From assembly GCA_934437985.1 (NCBI GenBank), contig CAKSBI010000012.1:1-52811 (forward strand): DNA of 52,811 bases, in the 5' to 3' direction. Under the pieces are notes generated by a model. The model was not told the origin of the DNA, did not search any database, and was given only the letters and a program-made list of their open reading frames with translations. This DNA comes from an uncultured Lachnospiraceae bacterium. Lineage in GTDB: Bacteria > Bacillota > Clostridia > Lachnospirales > Lachnospiraceae. Position numbers and translations under genes: made by a program. Each line of letters opens with the position of its first letter. Position 1 is the stretch's first letter. Positions 39,209 through 47,883 of this stretch are shown piece after piece.

Positions 39209-41302
39209 ATGGAAATAAGGAATAACCAAAATGAGCTTGATTCATCCAAGAAGCTTCAAATATATACAGATTGTAAGTCAACCCCATTCAATGGGAGCGC
39301 TGTATTCAGCGATGGTTCTGTAAGATACAGGTGTCCTGCTGAACCGATGCCGGGAGATACGGTTAAGATAAGATGCAGGATGGGGCGCTCTAATGTAAAG
39401 GAAGTATATCTTGCCGCTAATGGACAAAGGTATCCGATGAAAGTTACCAGAAGCGACAAGTGGTTTGATTTTTATGAGACGGAGATTACCGTGGATAATA
39501 ATACGGTGAACTATTATTTTGAGCTCCACAGTGGTCTTTCGGTTGTTTATTACGACCGTAAAGGTGTAGTGGACAATCATGAAGATTATGCTTCATTTAA
39601 GATCATTCCCGGATTTAAGACCCCTGTATGGGCAAAGGGTGCGGTTATGTACCAGATATTTATGGACAGATTCTGCAATGGGGACAGCAGCAATGATGTA
39701 TATGATGGAGAATATACATATATTGGTGAGCCTGTTACAAGAGTTACGGAGTGGGATAAGTATCCTGAGCCGATGGATGTAAGGTCATTTTATGGCGGAG
39801 ATATAGAAGGTGTTATGTCAAAGCTTGATTATCTTGAATGGCTGGGAGTTGAGGTTATATATTTTAATCCGCTGTTTGTATCGCCTTCAAGCCATAAATA
39901 TGATATTCAGGATTACGATTATATTGACCCGCATTTTGGCAGGATTGTTGCTGATGATGTGACACTCAGCCCGGAAGAGAGGTATGCAATGAGGGTAACT
40001 GACAGGAGAAATCTTGATGCAGGTAATGAATTATTTGCGAGGCTTGTTGAGGAAGCCCATAAACGTGGCATCAGGGTTATTCTTGATGGCGTCTTTAATC
40101 ATTGTGGTTCATTTAACAAGTGGCTTGATGCCGACAGGATATACGAGGGCCGGGAAGGCTATGATGACGGTGCATATATATCCGCTGACAGTCCGTACAG
40201 AACCTTTTTCAGGTTCAATGATGAATCAGCATGGCCATATAACAGAAGCTATGACGGATGGTGGGGACATGATACACTGCCTAAGCTTAACTATGAAGGC
40301 TCAGATAAGCTGTATAATTATATTATGAAGATTGCAAAAAAATGGGTTGAAGCTCCATATGGCATTGACGGATGGAGGCTTGATGTAGCTGCTGACTTAG
40401 GTTATAGTGAAGAATTTAATCATAAGTTTTGGAAGGATTTTCGTAAGAGCGTCAAAGAAGCTAACCCTGATACCCTTATTCTTGCGGAGCATTATGGCAA
40501 CCCCGAATCATGGCTTCGCGGAGATGAGTGGGACAGTGTAATGAACTATGATGCATTTATGGAACCGTTGTCATGGTTTTTGACAGGAATGGAAAAGCAC
40601 AGCGATGAATACAGGGATGATCTCAGAGGTAATTCTAATGCATTTTTTGGAGCCATGAGGGAGCATATGCTTAAGATGTCTACTCCTTCGCTGGAGGTTG
40701 CCATGAATGAGCTGTCTAACCATGACCATTCAAGATTCCTTACGAGAACGAACCGCAAGGTTGGAAGGACTGATTCGGCAGGCCCATGGGAAGCCGGACA
40801 AGGAATAATGCCGTCACTTATGAGGGCAGGGGTAATTGTCCAGATGACATGGCCGGGTGCACCTACCGTATATTATGGTGATGAGGCCGGCGTATGTGGA
40901 TGGACGGATCCTGATAACAGAAGGACATATCCGTGGGGACATGAGGATACTATGATGCTTCATTTTCACAAGGAGATGATCCGCATACACAAGGATTATG
41001 ATGCGTTAAGGACGGGCTCACTGTTATTCTTAAATGAACTGCAGGATGTAATCTGTTACGGAAGGTTTGATGATAAGGATCAGTTTGTCATAGCTGTTAA
41101 TAGCTGTAATTCGGTAAAGGAATTTGATGTTCCGGTATGGAGACTGGGGCTTCCCGGTAATCTCGCAACAATGGTGTCGCTTATGCTGTCGACTGAAAGT
41201 GAATATTCCATTGGAGCAAGGGTTTATAATATCAGGGAAGGTTTTATACACGTTGTGCTTTATCCATATTCATCAGTGGTGATCAAGAATATGGCAATAT
41301 AG
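39209..41302 (+). CDS. glycoside hydrolase family 13 enzyme (cyclomaltodextrinase/neopullulanase-like)
   Basis: A 697-aa cytoplasmic alpha-glucan-acting enzyme (no signal peptide). The N-terminal beta domain (about 20-130, SAVFSDGSVRYRCPAEPMPGDTVKIRCRMG...) resembles CBM34. The barrel begins WAKGAVMYQIFMDRFCNGD, typical of the neopullulanase/maltogenic amylase/cyclomaltodextrinase group, and has GGDIEGVMSKLDYLEWLGVEVIYFNPLF, VILDGVFNHCG, GIDGWRLDVA (nucleophile Asp392), LAEHYG (acid/base Glu427) and NELSNHDHSR (Asp506). AGGAG at 39197-39201 sets the ATG. It likely degrades imported maltodextrins or glycogen-derived oligosaccharides, matching the glg genes in the window. Exact specificity is not readable. 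Confidence 0.88.
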   Translation: MEIRNNQNELDSSKKLQIYTDCKSTPFNGSAVFSDGSVRYRCPAEPMPGDTVKIRCRMGRSNVKEVYLAANGQRYPMKVTRSDKWFDFYETEITVDNNTVNYYFELHSGLSVVYYDRKGVVDNHEDYASFKIIPGFKTPVWAKGAVMYQIFMDRFCNGDSSNDVYDGEYTYIGEPVTRVTEWDKYPEPMDVRSFYGGDIEGVMSKLDYLEWLGVEVIYFNPLFVSPSSHKYDIQDYDYIDPHFGRIVADDVTLSPEERYAMRVTDRRNLDAGNELFARLVEEAHKRGIRVILDGVFNHCGSFNKWLDADRIYEGREGYDDGAYISADSPYRTFFRFNDESAWPYNRSYDGWWGHDTLPKLNYEGSDKLYNYIMKIAKKWVEAPYGIDGWRLDVAADLGYSEEFNHKFWKDFRKSVKEANPDTLILAEHYGNPESWLRGDEWDSVMNYDAFMEPLSWFLTGMEKHSDEYRDDLRGNSNAFFGAMREHMLKMSTPSLEVAMNELSNHDHSRFLTRTNRKVGRTDSAGPWEAGQGIMPSLMRAGVIVQMTWPGAPTVYYGDEAGVCGWTDPDNRRTYPWGHEDTMMLHFHKEMIRIHKDYDALRTGSLLFLNELQDVICYGRFDDKDQFVIAVNSCNSVKEFDVPVWRLGLPGNLATMVSLMLSTESEYSIGARVYNIREGFIHVVLYPYSSVVIKNMAI

Positions 41303-41316
41303 AGACATTTAAACTA

Positions 41317-41349
41317 AAAGAGACTGTTACGTAAAGTAACAGCCTCTTT
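41317..41349. terminator. bidirectional terminator between the GH13 gene and tRNA-Leu
   Basis: AAAGAG-A-CTGTTAC (41317-41330) pairs with GTAACAG-C-CTCTTT (41336-41349), 13 pairs with one A/C mismatch. T-rich sequence follows on the minus strand (CTCTTTTAGTTT), suiting the tRNA transcript, and the hairpin also ends the GH13 gene. Confidence 0.75.
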
Positions 41350-41357
41350 GGTATTGA

Positions 41358-41441
41358 TGCGGGTAGCCGGACTCGAACCGGCACGAAGTCGCCCCCGAGA
41401 GATTTTAAGTCTCTTGTGTCTGCCAATTCCACCATACCCGC
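41358..41441 (-). tRNA. tRNA-Leu (anticodon UAA)
   Basis: An 84-nt class II tRNA on the minus strand. Acceptor GCGGGTA pairs with TACCCGC before discriminator A; the D-loop region is TGGTGGAATTGGCAGACA; the anticodon stem-loop is AGAGACTTAAAATCTCT with anticodon TAA; a long variable arm CGGGGGCGACTTCGTG follows; the T arm is CCGGTTCGAGTCCGG. The 3' CCA is not encoded. Reads UUA/UUG codons. Confidence 0.97.
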
Positions 41442-41460
41442 AGAATCAGTACACTAGAAC

Positions 41461-41488
41461 ATTATACCATAAGATTCTGAAAGTGCAA
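41461..41488 (-). promoter_or_regulatory. promoter of tRNA-Leu
   Basis: On the minus strand TTGCAC (41483-41488), 16 bp, TATAAT (41461-41466) with TGG before the -10. The tRNA 5' end is about 20 bp further. Confidence 0.7.
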
Positions 41489-41629
41489 GTATTTATTTGA
41501 ATTTTTTCCGAAATGTGAAAATACGAGATTATGTGGTAATTATATTACATGATGTGTTATACTACATACAATATATCACTTAAAGTAATTAAAAGTATTA
41601 AAGAAATATTTATCAGGAAGGAAGCTGTT

Positions 41630-42472
41630 ATGTCCGGAATATTATATATATGCCCAACACCTATCGGTAATCTGCAGGATATTACGTACAGGGTAATTGA
41701 TACTTTGAAGAATGTTGATCTGATTGCTGCGGAAGATACAAGGCACAGTATGAAGCTTATGACTCATTTTGACATTCATACTCCGCTGACGAGTTACCAT
41801 GAACATAATAAGATTGAGAAGGCAGAGATTCTTGTAGGTAAGCTGCTTGAGGGAACAGATATTGCAGTTATTACTGATGCGGGAACTCCGGGGATATCCG
41901 ATCCGGGTGAGGAGCTTGTAAGGCAGGCTGTAAGGGCAGGAATAACGGTAAGTTCGCTGCCGGGACCATGTGCATGCATTACTGCGCTTACAATGTCGGG
42001 CTTATCAACAAGAAGATTTGTATTTGAGGCATTTCTTCCGCCGGATAAGAAGGAGCGTGCAAAAGTCCTTGGACATCTGAAGTATGAGACAAGGACGATT
42101 GTTATGTACGAGGCACCGCACCATCTTAAGAAGACCCTGGAGGAATTAAAAGAGGTTCTTGGCAACAGGGTTATAACATTGAGCCGTGAGATAACCAAGA
42201 AGCACGAGGAAAATATATATACGACAATTGAGGATGCAGTCAGTATGTATGGGAGTGAGAAGCCGAGGGGGGAATATGTGCTTGTGATTGAAGGCTGTGG
42301 TGAAGAAAAAGCCGGTGCTGCCAAATCGGAGTGGTTTAAGGATATGTCAGCAGAAGAGCACGTTGAGTATTATATCAAACGCGGAGCGGATAAGAAGGAA
42401 GCAATGAAGCTCGCCGCAAAGGACAGAGGTGTATCAAAAAGGGATATATATAACGGACTGCTTCGTAAGTAA
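41630..42472 (+). CDS. rsmI: 16S rRNA (cytidine(1402)-2'-O)-methyltransferase
   Basis: A 280-aa SAM-dependent ribosome methyltransferase (tetrapyrrole-methylase fold). Motifs: LYICPTPIGNLQDITYRVIDTL, LIAAEDTRHSMKLMTHFDI, VITDAGTPGISDPGEELV, SLPGPCACITALTMSGL, MYEAPHHLKKTLEEL and SREITKKHEE, plus a small C-terminal helix-turn-helix-like piece (KDRGVSKRDIYNGLL). ATG at 41630 with AGGAAGGAAG at 41615-41624; an ATG at 41549 lacks a ribosome site. Confidence 0.95.
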   Translation: MSGILYICPTPIGNLQDITYRVIDTLKNVDLIAAEDTRHSMKLMTHFDIHTPLTSYHEHNKIEKAEILVGKLLEGTDIAVITDAGTPGISDPGEELVRQAVRAGITVSSLPGPCACITALTMSGLSTRRFVFEAFLPPDKKERAKVLGHLKYETRTIVMYEAPHHLKKTLEELKEVLGNRVITLSREITKKHEENIYTTIEDAVSMYGSEKPRGEYVLVIEGCGEEKAGAAKSEWFKDMSAEEHVEYYIKRGADKKEAMKLAAKDRGVSKRDIYNGLLRK

Positions 42473-42495
42473 GACAAAAGAAGCATAAAACTTAT

Positions 42496-42533
42496 ATCGG
42501 CAGCGTTTACACAAAACTTGAAACGCTGCCGAT
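42496..42533. terminator. hairpin after rsmI
   Basis: ATCGGCAGCGTTT (42496-42508) pairs perfectly with AAACGCTGCCGAT (42521-42533), 12-nt loop, 24 bp past the rsmI stop. The T-tract on the plus strand is poor. Confidence 0.6.
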
Positions 42534-42619
42534 TATCGAAGAATCAATTTATAGACTTTTCTCCATAGTCTTTTTCAGTCTGGAACCGTCTCCATACAGG
42601 ATTATTACACCGGCTTTTA

Positions 42620-42660
42620 ATTAACTGCACAATATTTTTTTAGTATATGGTGCAGTTAAT
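42620..42660. terminator. hairpin after the AbrB-like gene
   Basis: ATTAACTGCAC (42620-42630) pairs perfectly with GTGCAGTTAAT (42650-42660) around an AT-rich loop, 15 bp past the stop of the leftward AbrB gene. On the minus strand it is followed by TAAAAGCC, so termination strength is uncertain. Confidence 0.5.
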
Positions 42661-42674
42661 AGAAAGCGGGTGTG

Positions 42675-42932
42675 TTAGTCAATTATTCCGGCAATCTGTG
42701 CCATCTCTGTAATTGACTTCTTAGAAATCTTCTTGCCGCAGTAGTCAATGAGATCTTCCTTGTCGCCCGTGAAGAGATCAGCCGGCTCGTACTTTCTAAG
42801 CATGATTGCATCGTCCTGAATTAGAATCTCGATAGGATCTTTCTCCTCAATGCCAAGTACCCTTCTCATTTCTTTTGGAATAACGATCCTTCCAAGATTA
42901 TCAAGATTACGTACAATTCCTGTGTGTCTCAT
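42675..42932 (-). CDS. AbrB-family transcription regulator
   Basis: An 85-aa transition-state-type regulator: MRHTGIVRNLDNLGRIVIPKEMRRVLGIEEKDPIEILIQDDAIMLRKYEPA is the AbrB swapped-hairpin domain, followed by a short C-terminal region. It shares its N-terminus pattern with SpoVT in this window but lacks the GAF domain. ATG at 42932 with GGGAGG just upstream. An inverted repeat AGAACAAG/CTTGTTCT (42971-42993) overlaps its predicted start of transcription and may be an operator. Targets unknown. Confidence 0.9.
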   Translation of the reverse strand: MRHTGIVRNLDNLGRIVIPKEMRRVLGIEEKDPIEILIQDDAIMLRKYEPADLFTGDKEDLIDYCGKKISKKSITEMAQIAGIID

Positions 42933-42970
42933 AATAATTACCTCCCTTGAAATTAGTGTGTGTATATATA

Positions 42971-42993
42971 AGAACAAGTATATTGCTTGTTCT
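42971..42993. repeat. inverted repeat upstream of the AbrB-like gene
   Basis: AGAACAAG (42971-42978) and CTTGTTCT (42986-42993) are perfect inverted repeats around TATATTG, lying at the predicted transcription start of the AbrB gene. They suggest an operator or a 5' hairpin. Confidence 0.5.
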
Positions 42994-43021
42994 CTATATC
43001 TCGACATCTACTATATCACAA
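42993..43021 (-). promoter_or_regulatory. promoter of the AbrB-like gene with Spo0A-box-like spacer
   Basis: On the minus strand TTGTGA (43016-43021), 17 bp, TATAGA (42993-42998). The spacer contains TGTCGAG (43000-43006), one base from the Spo0A box TGTCGAA. In Bacillus, abrB is repressed by Spo0A. Confidence 0.4.
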
Positions 43022-43174
43022 ATTTTGGATAAAAGAAAGAAAAAAATCATTTTTTTTAAAAAGTTCACAATTTGTTCAATTAATTGTAAAGAACTGTCGT
43101 GTTATAGGAGGTGTTCTATATAATAAAAACCGGCATAAAATGAAAATGAGTATAAGAAGAGCGAAGGAGACAGA

Positions 43175-43750
43175 ATGCTTAATAAAATATGGGCAGTAAT
43201 GATCCTTTGTGGAATAGTGACAGCTGCATTTACAGGGAATATCGCACAGGTAGGTATATCCATACTGGATTCATCAAAGGAAGCGGTGAATCTGTGTATT
43301 ACCATGCTTGGTATTATGTCCATGTGGAGTGGGCTTATAGGCATTGCATCTAAAGCAGGTGTGATAAAGGGTCTTACGGATCTTATCAGACCGGTGCTTA
43401 AGTTCTTGTTTCCTGAAATTCCCAGGGAACATATAGCGAATGAATATATTGCTTCTAATATGATATCAAATGTGCTGGGCCTCGGATGGGCGGCAACACC
43501 TGCCGGACTGATGGCAATGAAGGAATTAAAAAAGCTGAATAATGACAGCCATACAGCAAGTGTGGATATGTGTACATTTCTTATAATTAATATGTCATCC
43601 CTGCAGCTGATACCGGTAAACATAATTGCTTACAGAAGCCAGTATGGTTCGGTAAGTCCGTCCGGTATTCTTCTTGCAGGAATAATTGCAACAACATGTT
43701 CGACACTTGCGGGTACGGCGTTTGCACTTATTGCAAAAAGAGCCGGATAA
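43175..43750 (+). CDS. spmA: spore maturation protein A
   Basis: A 191-aa membrane protein with a nucleoside-recognition (Gate)-type domain and several membrane segments. MLNKIWAVMILCGIVTAAFTGN, AVNLCITMLGIMSMWSGLIGIASKAG and SNMISNVLGLGWAATPAGLMAMKEL are typical of SpmA. Together with SpmB it affects spore core dehydration and heat resistance. GAAGGAG lies before the ATG. No convincing sigma-E promoter was found in the 242-bp gap upstream; a CATAAAAT at 43133-43140 lacks a -35 partner. Confidence 0.92.
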   Translation: MLNKIWAVMILCGIVTAAFTGNIAQVGISILDSSKEAVNLCITMLGIMSMWSGLIGIASKAGVIKGLTDLIRPVLKFLFPEIPREHIANEYIASNMISNVLGLGWAATPAGLMAMKELKKLNNDSHTASVDMCTFLIINMSSLQLIPVNIIAYRSQYGSVSPSGILLAGIIATTCSTLAGTAFALIAKRAG

Positions 43751-43760
43751 GGAGGTATGC

Positions 43761-44291
43761 ATGAATAATATACTGACATATTTGTCGGACAGTATTGTGC
43801 CGCTTATATTTTTTGTGATAACCGGGTATGCATTGTGCAAAAATGTTAATATATTCGATGAGTTTACGGCGGGGGCAAAGGATGGGTTTAAGATTGTCCT
43901 TGATATCATGCCTACGCTTATAGGGCTTATGGTTGCGGTAGGGGTGCTGCGTTCCTCCGGAGCACTGGATATGCTTGCAGAAGCCATATCACCGCTTGCC
44001 AGGATTCTGTCATTTCCGGAAGAGCTTGTACCGGTAGTAACTGCCAAGCTGTTTTCGTCTTCGGCAGCTACCGGATTGCTGCTAGATATATATAAAGAGT
44101 ACGGACCTGATTCGTACCTTGGTTTTCTTGCATCAGTACTGATGAGTTGTTCTGAAACTATATTTTATACAGTAAGTGTATATTATGGTTCGGTTGGCAT
44201 ACGGAAAATACGGTATACCGTATGGGGTGCGCTCGCTGCAACACTTGCAGGTATAGCTGCAAGTGTATTAATTACTTCGCTGGTGTTTTGA
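43761..44291 (+). CDS. spmB: spore maturation protein B
   Basis: A 176-aa membrane partner of SpmA: ILTYLSDSIVPLIFFVITGYALCKNVNIFDEFTAGAKDGFKIVLDIMPTLIGLMVAVGVLRSSGALD and SCSETIFYTVSVYYGSVGIRKIRYT are family segments. Begins 10 bp after spmA with AAGGAGG between, so it is in the same operon. It converges with ispE; the 54-bp gap between them has no clear terminator. Confidence 0.93.
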   Translation: MNNILTYLSDSIVPLIFFVITGYALCKNVNIFDEFTAGAKDGFKIVLDIMPTLIGLMVAVGVLRSSGALDMLAEAISPLARILSFPEELVPVVTAKLFSSSAATGLLLDIYKEYGPDSYLGFLASVLMSCSETIFYTVSVYYGSVGIRKIRYTVWGALAATLAGIAASVLITSLVF

Positions 44292-44345
44292 AAACAGGTG
44301 TATATCAATATCTTCCTGTGGGGTTATTATATTGAAGGGCGTAAG

Positions 44346-45206
44346 TTACGGATTATAGTATTCGGTAATACAGCTGTAAATGCTGCTGTCAAGCTTTGTA
44401 CATTCCTTAAGGGCTTTTTCCGCATCTTTTTTATCATCAAATATTCCAAAGACTGTTGGGCCGCTTCCGCTCATAAGTGAACCTGCAGCTCCATTTTCCA
44501 GCATGCAATTTTTGAGTGAGTCAATTACCGGATAAGCAGGGATTGTAACGGATTCAAGAATGTTGTCAAGAAGTCTGCCTGTACGTGTAGTGCTTTCAGG
44601 CAGGGCTTTAATGATTGCATCGATATCAGGGTGTACAGTATCCTCATTAAGCCTGAGATTGCCGTATACAAAGCCTGTTGATACGCCGGCCTGTGGCTTG
44701 GCAATAAGAATATGTGCGGCGGCAGGGGCATCGATCGGTGTAAGGATGTCTCCTATACCCTCGGATAATGCGGTACCTCCAAGGATGCAGAAGGGTATGT
44801 CAGCACCCAGCGTTACGCCGTACCGCATAAGGTCTTCTTTTGTTAAACCAAGCCTGAATATATCATTCATTGCAATAAGGGCTGCGGCGCCATCTGTGCT
44901 TCCACCGGCCATTCCGGCAGCAACCGGGATATTTTTTTCAAGATGTATATTGATATTTTTATGAATGCCGTATCTGTCTGCGATAAGTGAGACTGCTTTT
45001 ACAACCAGATTACGTTCGTCGCATTCAAGTTCCGGATTGCTGCAGGTCATGGTTACCGTATCTCCGTCTGATACTTCAAATGTAAGTGTATCGTGTAATC
45101 CTATAGTCTGCATGATCATCCTAAGATCATGGTAGCCGTCAGGACGCTTGCGTATAACGTCAAGACCAAGGTTGATCTTTGCATGGGCATTAATTGTATA
45201 GGCCAT
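44346..45206 (-). CDS. ispE: 4-diphosphocytidyl-2-C-methyl-D-erythritol kinase
   Basis: A 286-aa GHMP kinase of the non-mevalonate (MEP) isoprenoid pathway. AHAKINLGLDVIRKRPDGYHDLRMIMQTIGLHD, the ATP loop VPVAAGMAGGSTDGAAALIAM and GADIPFCILGGTA are present, and GSGPTVFGIF lies near the C-terminus. ATG at 45206 with CGGAGG upstream (45216-45221 plus); an ATG at 45227 has no site. Divergent from spoIIR, with a 116-bp gap that contains a sigma-F-type promoter for the latter. Confidence 0.95.
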   Translation of the reverse strand: MAYTINAHAKINLGLDVIRKRPDGYHDLRMIMQTIGLHDTLTFEVSDGDTVTMTCSNPELECDERNLVVKAVSLIADRYGIHKNINIHLEKNIPVAAGMAGGSTDGAAALIAMNDIFRLGLTKEDLMRYGVTLGADIPFCILGGTALSEGIGDILTPIDAPAAAHILIAKPQAGVSTGFVYGNLRLNEDTVHPDIDAIIKALPESTTRTGRLLDNILESVTIPAYPVIDSLKNCMLENGAAGSLMSGSGPTVFGIFDDKKDAEKALKECTKLDSSIYSCITEYYNP

Positions 45207-45239
45207 TATTATAAACCTCCGGTTCATTTATATTTATAT

Positions 45240-45269
45240 GTATAATTCTGTCTGTAACAGGCAAGAATC
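45240..45269 (+). promoter_or_regulatory. sigma-F-type promoter of spoIIR
   Basis: GTATA (45240-45244), 15 bp and GGCAAGAAT (45260-45268) match the forespore sigma-F pattern GYATA-N15-GGNRANANT at every specified base. It is about 55 bp before the spoIIR ATG. In Bacillus spoIIR is transcribed by sigma-F. Confidence 0.7.
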
Positions 45270-45322
45270 AGTATAACAGAATCGTTATCAATTCACAAGC
45301 TGTCAGACAGGGAGGAAATGCT

Positions 45323-45925
45323 ATGAATGGAGTATTGAAAATGATAATTTGTATGCTTGTTATAACAGGTGCCTGTATTACATATAATAACATTAATAAA
45401 GGGGATGGCACAGGGAAGATAACGGCGGCAGCCGGCGAAAATGTGTATGGGGATGTGCTCAGGTTTCATGTGCTTGCAAACAGTGATTCGGATGAGGATC
45501 AGGCTGTAAAGCTCAAGGTCAAAAATGAGGTTGTTACAAGACTTGCAGATGACATGAAAAATGCGGGGGTTGCAACTAAGGATGAGGCATACAGATATGT
45601 GCAGGATAATATGGATGTATATATAAAAGAAGCTGCCGGCGTATTGAGGGCGGAAGGATATGATTATGGTGTAAGGGGAGAAATTGGCAGATGCTGGTTT
45701 CCTGTAAAGGTGTATGGTGATCTTGCATATCCTGAGGGGGAGTATGATGCGTTCAGAATATTGATCGGAAAGGCAGAGGGTAAGAACTGGTGGTGCGTAC
45801 TGTTCCCATCTTTATGTATGGTCGATGAGGCATACATGGTACAGGCATCCCCGGTGCCGGAGGATGATGGGCAGGATGTGAAAATAAAGTTCCGTATTGT
45901 TGAATGGTTTCGTGAAATGTGGTAA
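45323..45925 (+). CDS. spoIIR: stage II sporulation protein R
   Basis: A 200-aa exported signalling protein. An N-terminal hydrophobic segment (MIICMLVITGACITYN) serves as signal or anchor, and the rest holds the conserved FHVLANSDSDEDQAVKLKVKNEVV, WFPVKVYGDLAYPEGEYDAFRILIG and GKNWWCVLFPSLCMVDEA. In Bacillus it is made in the forespore, crosses the septum and triggers SpoIIGA to activate sigma-E. GGAGG lies before the ATG. Followed 42 bp later by ddl. Confidence 0.94.
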   Translation: MNGVLKMIICMLVITGACITYNNINKGDGTGKITAAAGENVYGDVLRFHVLANSDSDEDQAVKLKVKNEVVTRLADDMKNAGVATKDEAYRYVQDNMDVYIKEAAGVLRAEGYDYGVRGEIGRCWFPVKVYGDLAYPEGEYDAFRILIGKAEGKNWWCVLFPSLCMVDEAYMVQASPVPEDDGQDVKIKFRIVEWFREMW

Positions 45926-45967
45926 AATATTAATAATTATATGGAAAATCAGAAAGGAAGATATTAT

Positions 45968-47035
45968 ATGGATAAGAAGAAGGTTGCCATTATATTTGGC
46001 GGGGAGTCTTCTGAACATGAGATTTCGTGTATTTCCGTCAGGACAATTATTAAGAATATAGATAAAGATAAGTATGATATTGTACTTATCGGAATAACAA
46101 GGGAAGGCAGCTGGCTGTTGGTTGATTCAATTGAAGCCATTGAAGACGGCAGCTGGAGAGCCGGCGGTAAGCCGGCATGTGTGCTTCCGGATAAGAGGTA
46201 TCATGGAATTATGATATCAGATGGGGCAGGTTTTGAGCTTGAATACATAGATGTTGTATTTCCTGTCCTTCATGGATTATATGGTGAGGATGGCACTATT
46301 CAGGGGCTTCTTGAGATGGCGGGGATTCCTTATGTCGGCTGTGGGGTGCTCGCCTCTGCGGCAGGTATGGATAAGCTTACTACCAAGAGGATTGTTGAAC
46401 CGTTAGGTATAAGACAGGCTGATTATGCAGCAGTATTAAAGAGTGAGCTATCTGACATGGATAAGGTTGTGCAAAAGGTAGAGGCAAAGCTCTCTTATCC
46501 TGTATTCGTCAAGCCTTCTAATGCAGGCTCATCAAAGGGTGTATCAAAGGCGCATGACAGAGCCGGGCTTATAACAGCCGTGAAAGGGGCAGCGGAGTAT
46601 GACAGACGTATCCTGATTGAGGAGACTATTACCGGACGTGAGATTGAATGTGCTGTAATGACAAAAAATGGAAAGACAGAAGTGGCAGGAATTGGCGAGA
46701 TAGTTGCAGCGGCTGATTTCTATGATTTCGATGCAAAGTACAACAATTCAGAATCAAGTACGGTAATTAATCCCGAATTGCCGGATGATGTTGCAGACAG
46801 AATTAAGGCAGCGGCGGTCAGTATATTTGAAGCAATTGATGGTTATGGACTTTCGAGGGTTGACTTCTTCCTTGAAAAAGGGACTAATGATATTGTGTTC
46901 AATGAGATTAATACAATGCCGGGGTTCACTGCGATAAGTATGTTCCCGATGCTGTGGAAGGCAGCAGGGGTTGATATAGAAGAACTTATTACAGAACTGA
47001 TCGGAAGTGCCCAGATGAGGTGTATATATGAATAA
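45968..47035 (+). CDS. ddl: D-alanine--D-alanine ligase
   Basis: A 355-aa ATP-grasp ligase making D-Ala-D-Ala for peptidoglycan. VAIIFGGESSEHEISCISVRTI, VFPVLHGLYGEDGTIQGLLEMAGIPYVGCGVLASA, FVKPSNAGSSKGVSKA, EETITGREIECAV and EINTMPGFTAISMFP are all present. ATG at 45968 with AAAGGAAG at 45954-45961. Overlaps murI by 8 bp, so the two peptidoglycan genes are coupled. Confidence 0.96.
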   Translation: MDKKKVAIIFGGESSEHEISCISVRTIIKNIDKDKYDIVLIGITREGSWLLVDSIEAIEDGSWRAGGKPACVLPDKRYHGIMISDGAGFELEYIDVVFPVLHGLYGEDGTIQGLLEMAGIPYVGCGVLASAAGMDKLTTKRIVEPLGIRQADYAAVLKSELSDMDKVVQKVEAKLSYPVFVKPSNAGSSKGVSKAHDRAGLITAVKGAAEYDRRILIEETITGREIECAVMTKNGKTEVAGIGEIVAAADFYDFDAKYNNSESSTVINPELPDDVADRIKAAAVSIFEAIDGYGLSRVDFFLEKGTNDIVFNEINTMPGFTAISMFPMLWKAAGVDIEELITELIGSAQMRCIYE

Positions 47036-47837
47036 CGCGCCTATAGGAGTTTTTGATTCGGGAGTTGGCGGGCTTACTGTTGCAGGTGAGATAATGCGGC
47101 AGCTTCCGGGAGAAAACATAGTATATTTTGGGGATATGGCAAGAGTGCCATATGGCAGCAAGTCTAAGAATACTATTATCGCATTTTCAAGGCAGATAAT
47201 AAGCTTTCTCAGGACACAGGAAGTAAAAGCCATTGTCATAGCGTGTAATACGGCAAGCGCATTTGCGCTTGACACTGTTGCTGCAGAATCTGACATACCG
47301 ATAATAGGAGTGATTGAGCCGGGGGCGGCGGCAGCCAACCAGGCAACATGTAATGGAAGAATTGGAATTATTGCAACTGAAGGTACTGTAAGCAGTGGCA
47401 GTTACAGTAAGGTGCTTAAGAGGCTGAACCCAATGCTTCAGGTATTCTCAAAGGCGTGTCCGTTATTTGTGCCTTTGGTAGAAGAGGGCTGGCTTTATGA
47501 TCCTGTGACACTAGAGATAGCTGACAGATATCTGTATGACCTGCTGTCATACGATATTGATACGCTTGTTCTCGGATGTACGCATTATCCGCTTATAAGA
47601 AGGACGATACAGAAGGTTGTCGGGGATGATATCACACTGGTAAACCCTGCATATGAGACGGCTAAGTCGCTTGAAAAGGTTCTTGAAAGAGATGATATGC
47701 TGGCTGATATACAGGCTCCATTACATAAGTTTTTTGTAAGTGACAGTGCCACAAGATTCAAAAAGCTTGCAGGCAGCATACTTCCATGTGACATAGATTA
47801 TGTTGAACTGGTCAATGTGGAAAAATATGGAATTTAA
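47028..47837 (+). CDS. murI: glutamate racemase
   Basis: A 269-aa cofactor-independent racemase supplying D-glutamate. PIGVFDSGVGGLTVAGEIMRQLPGENIVYFGDMARVPYG, the two catalytic cysteines in IVIACNTASA and LGCTHYPL, and family length are all seen. Its ATG lies inside the ddl end. It is followed 46 bp later by the DUF1934 gene. Confidence 0.96.
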   Translation: MNNAPIGVFDSGVGGLTVAGEIMRQLPGENIVYFGDMARVPYGSKSKNTIIAFSRQIISFLRTQEVKAIVIACNTASAFALDTVAAESDIPIIGVIEPGAAAANQATCNGRIGIIATEGTVSSGSYSKVLKRLNPMLQVFSKACPLFVPLVEEGWLYDPVTLEIADRYLYDLLSYDIDTLVLGCTHYPLIRRTIQKVVGDDITLVNPAYETAKSLEKVLERDDMLADIQAPLHKFFVSDSATRFKKLAGSILPCDIDYVELVNVEKYGI

Positions 47838-47883
47838 TTTTGCCCTGAAATGAATTAATTTGAAGTTGTGAGGTTAATTACAG

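Noticed and set aside
42552..42577. AGACT/AGTCT hairpin with T-run between rsmI and the AbrB gene
   Set aside because: Only five base pairs; stronger hairpins flank it on both sides.
43140..43199. 19-codon frame overlapping the spmA start, downstream of an orphan AGGAGGTG at 43107-43114
   Set aside because: The ribosome site is too far from its ATG and the product has no pattern; probably chance.
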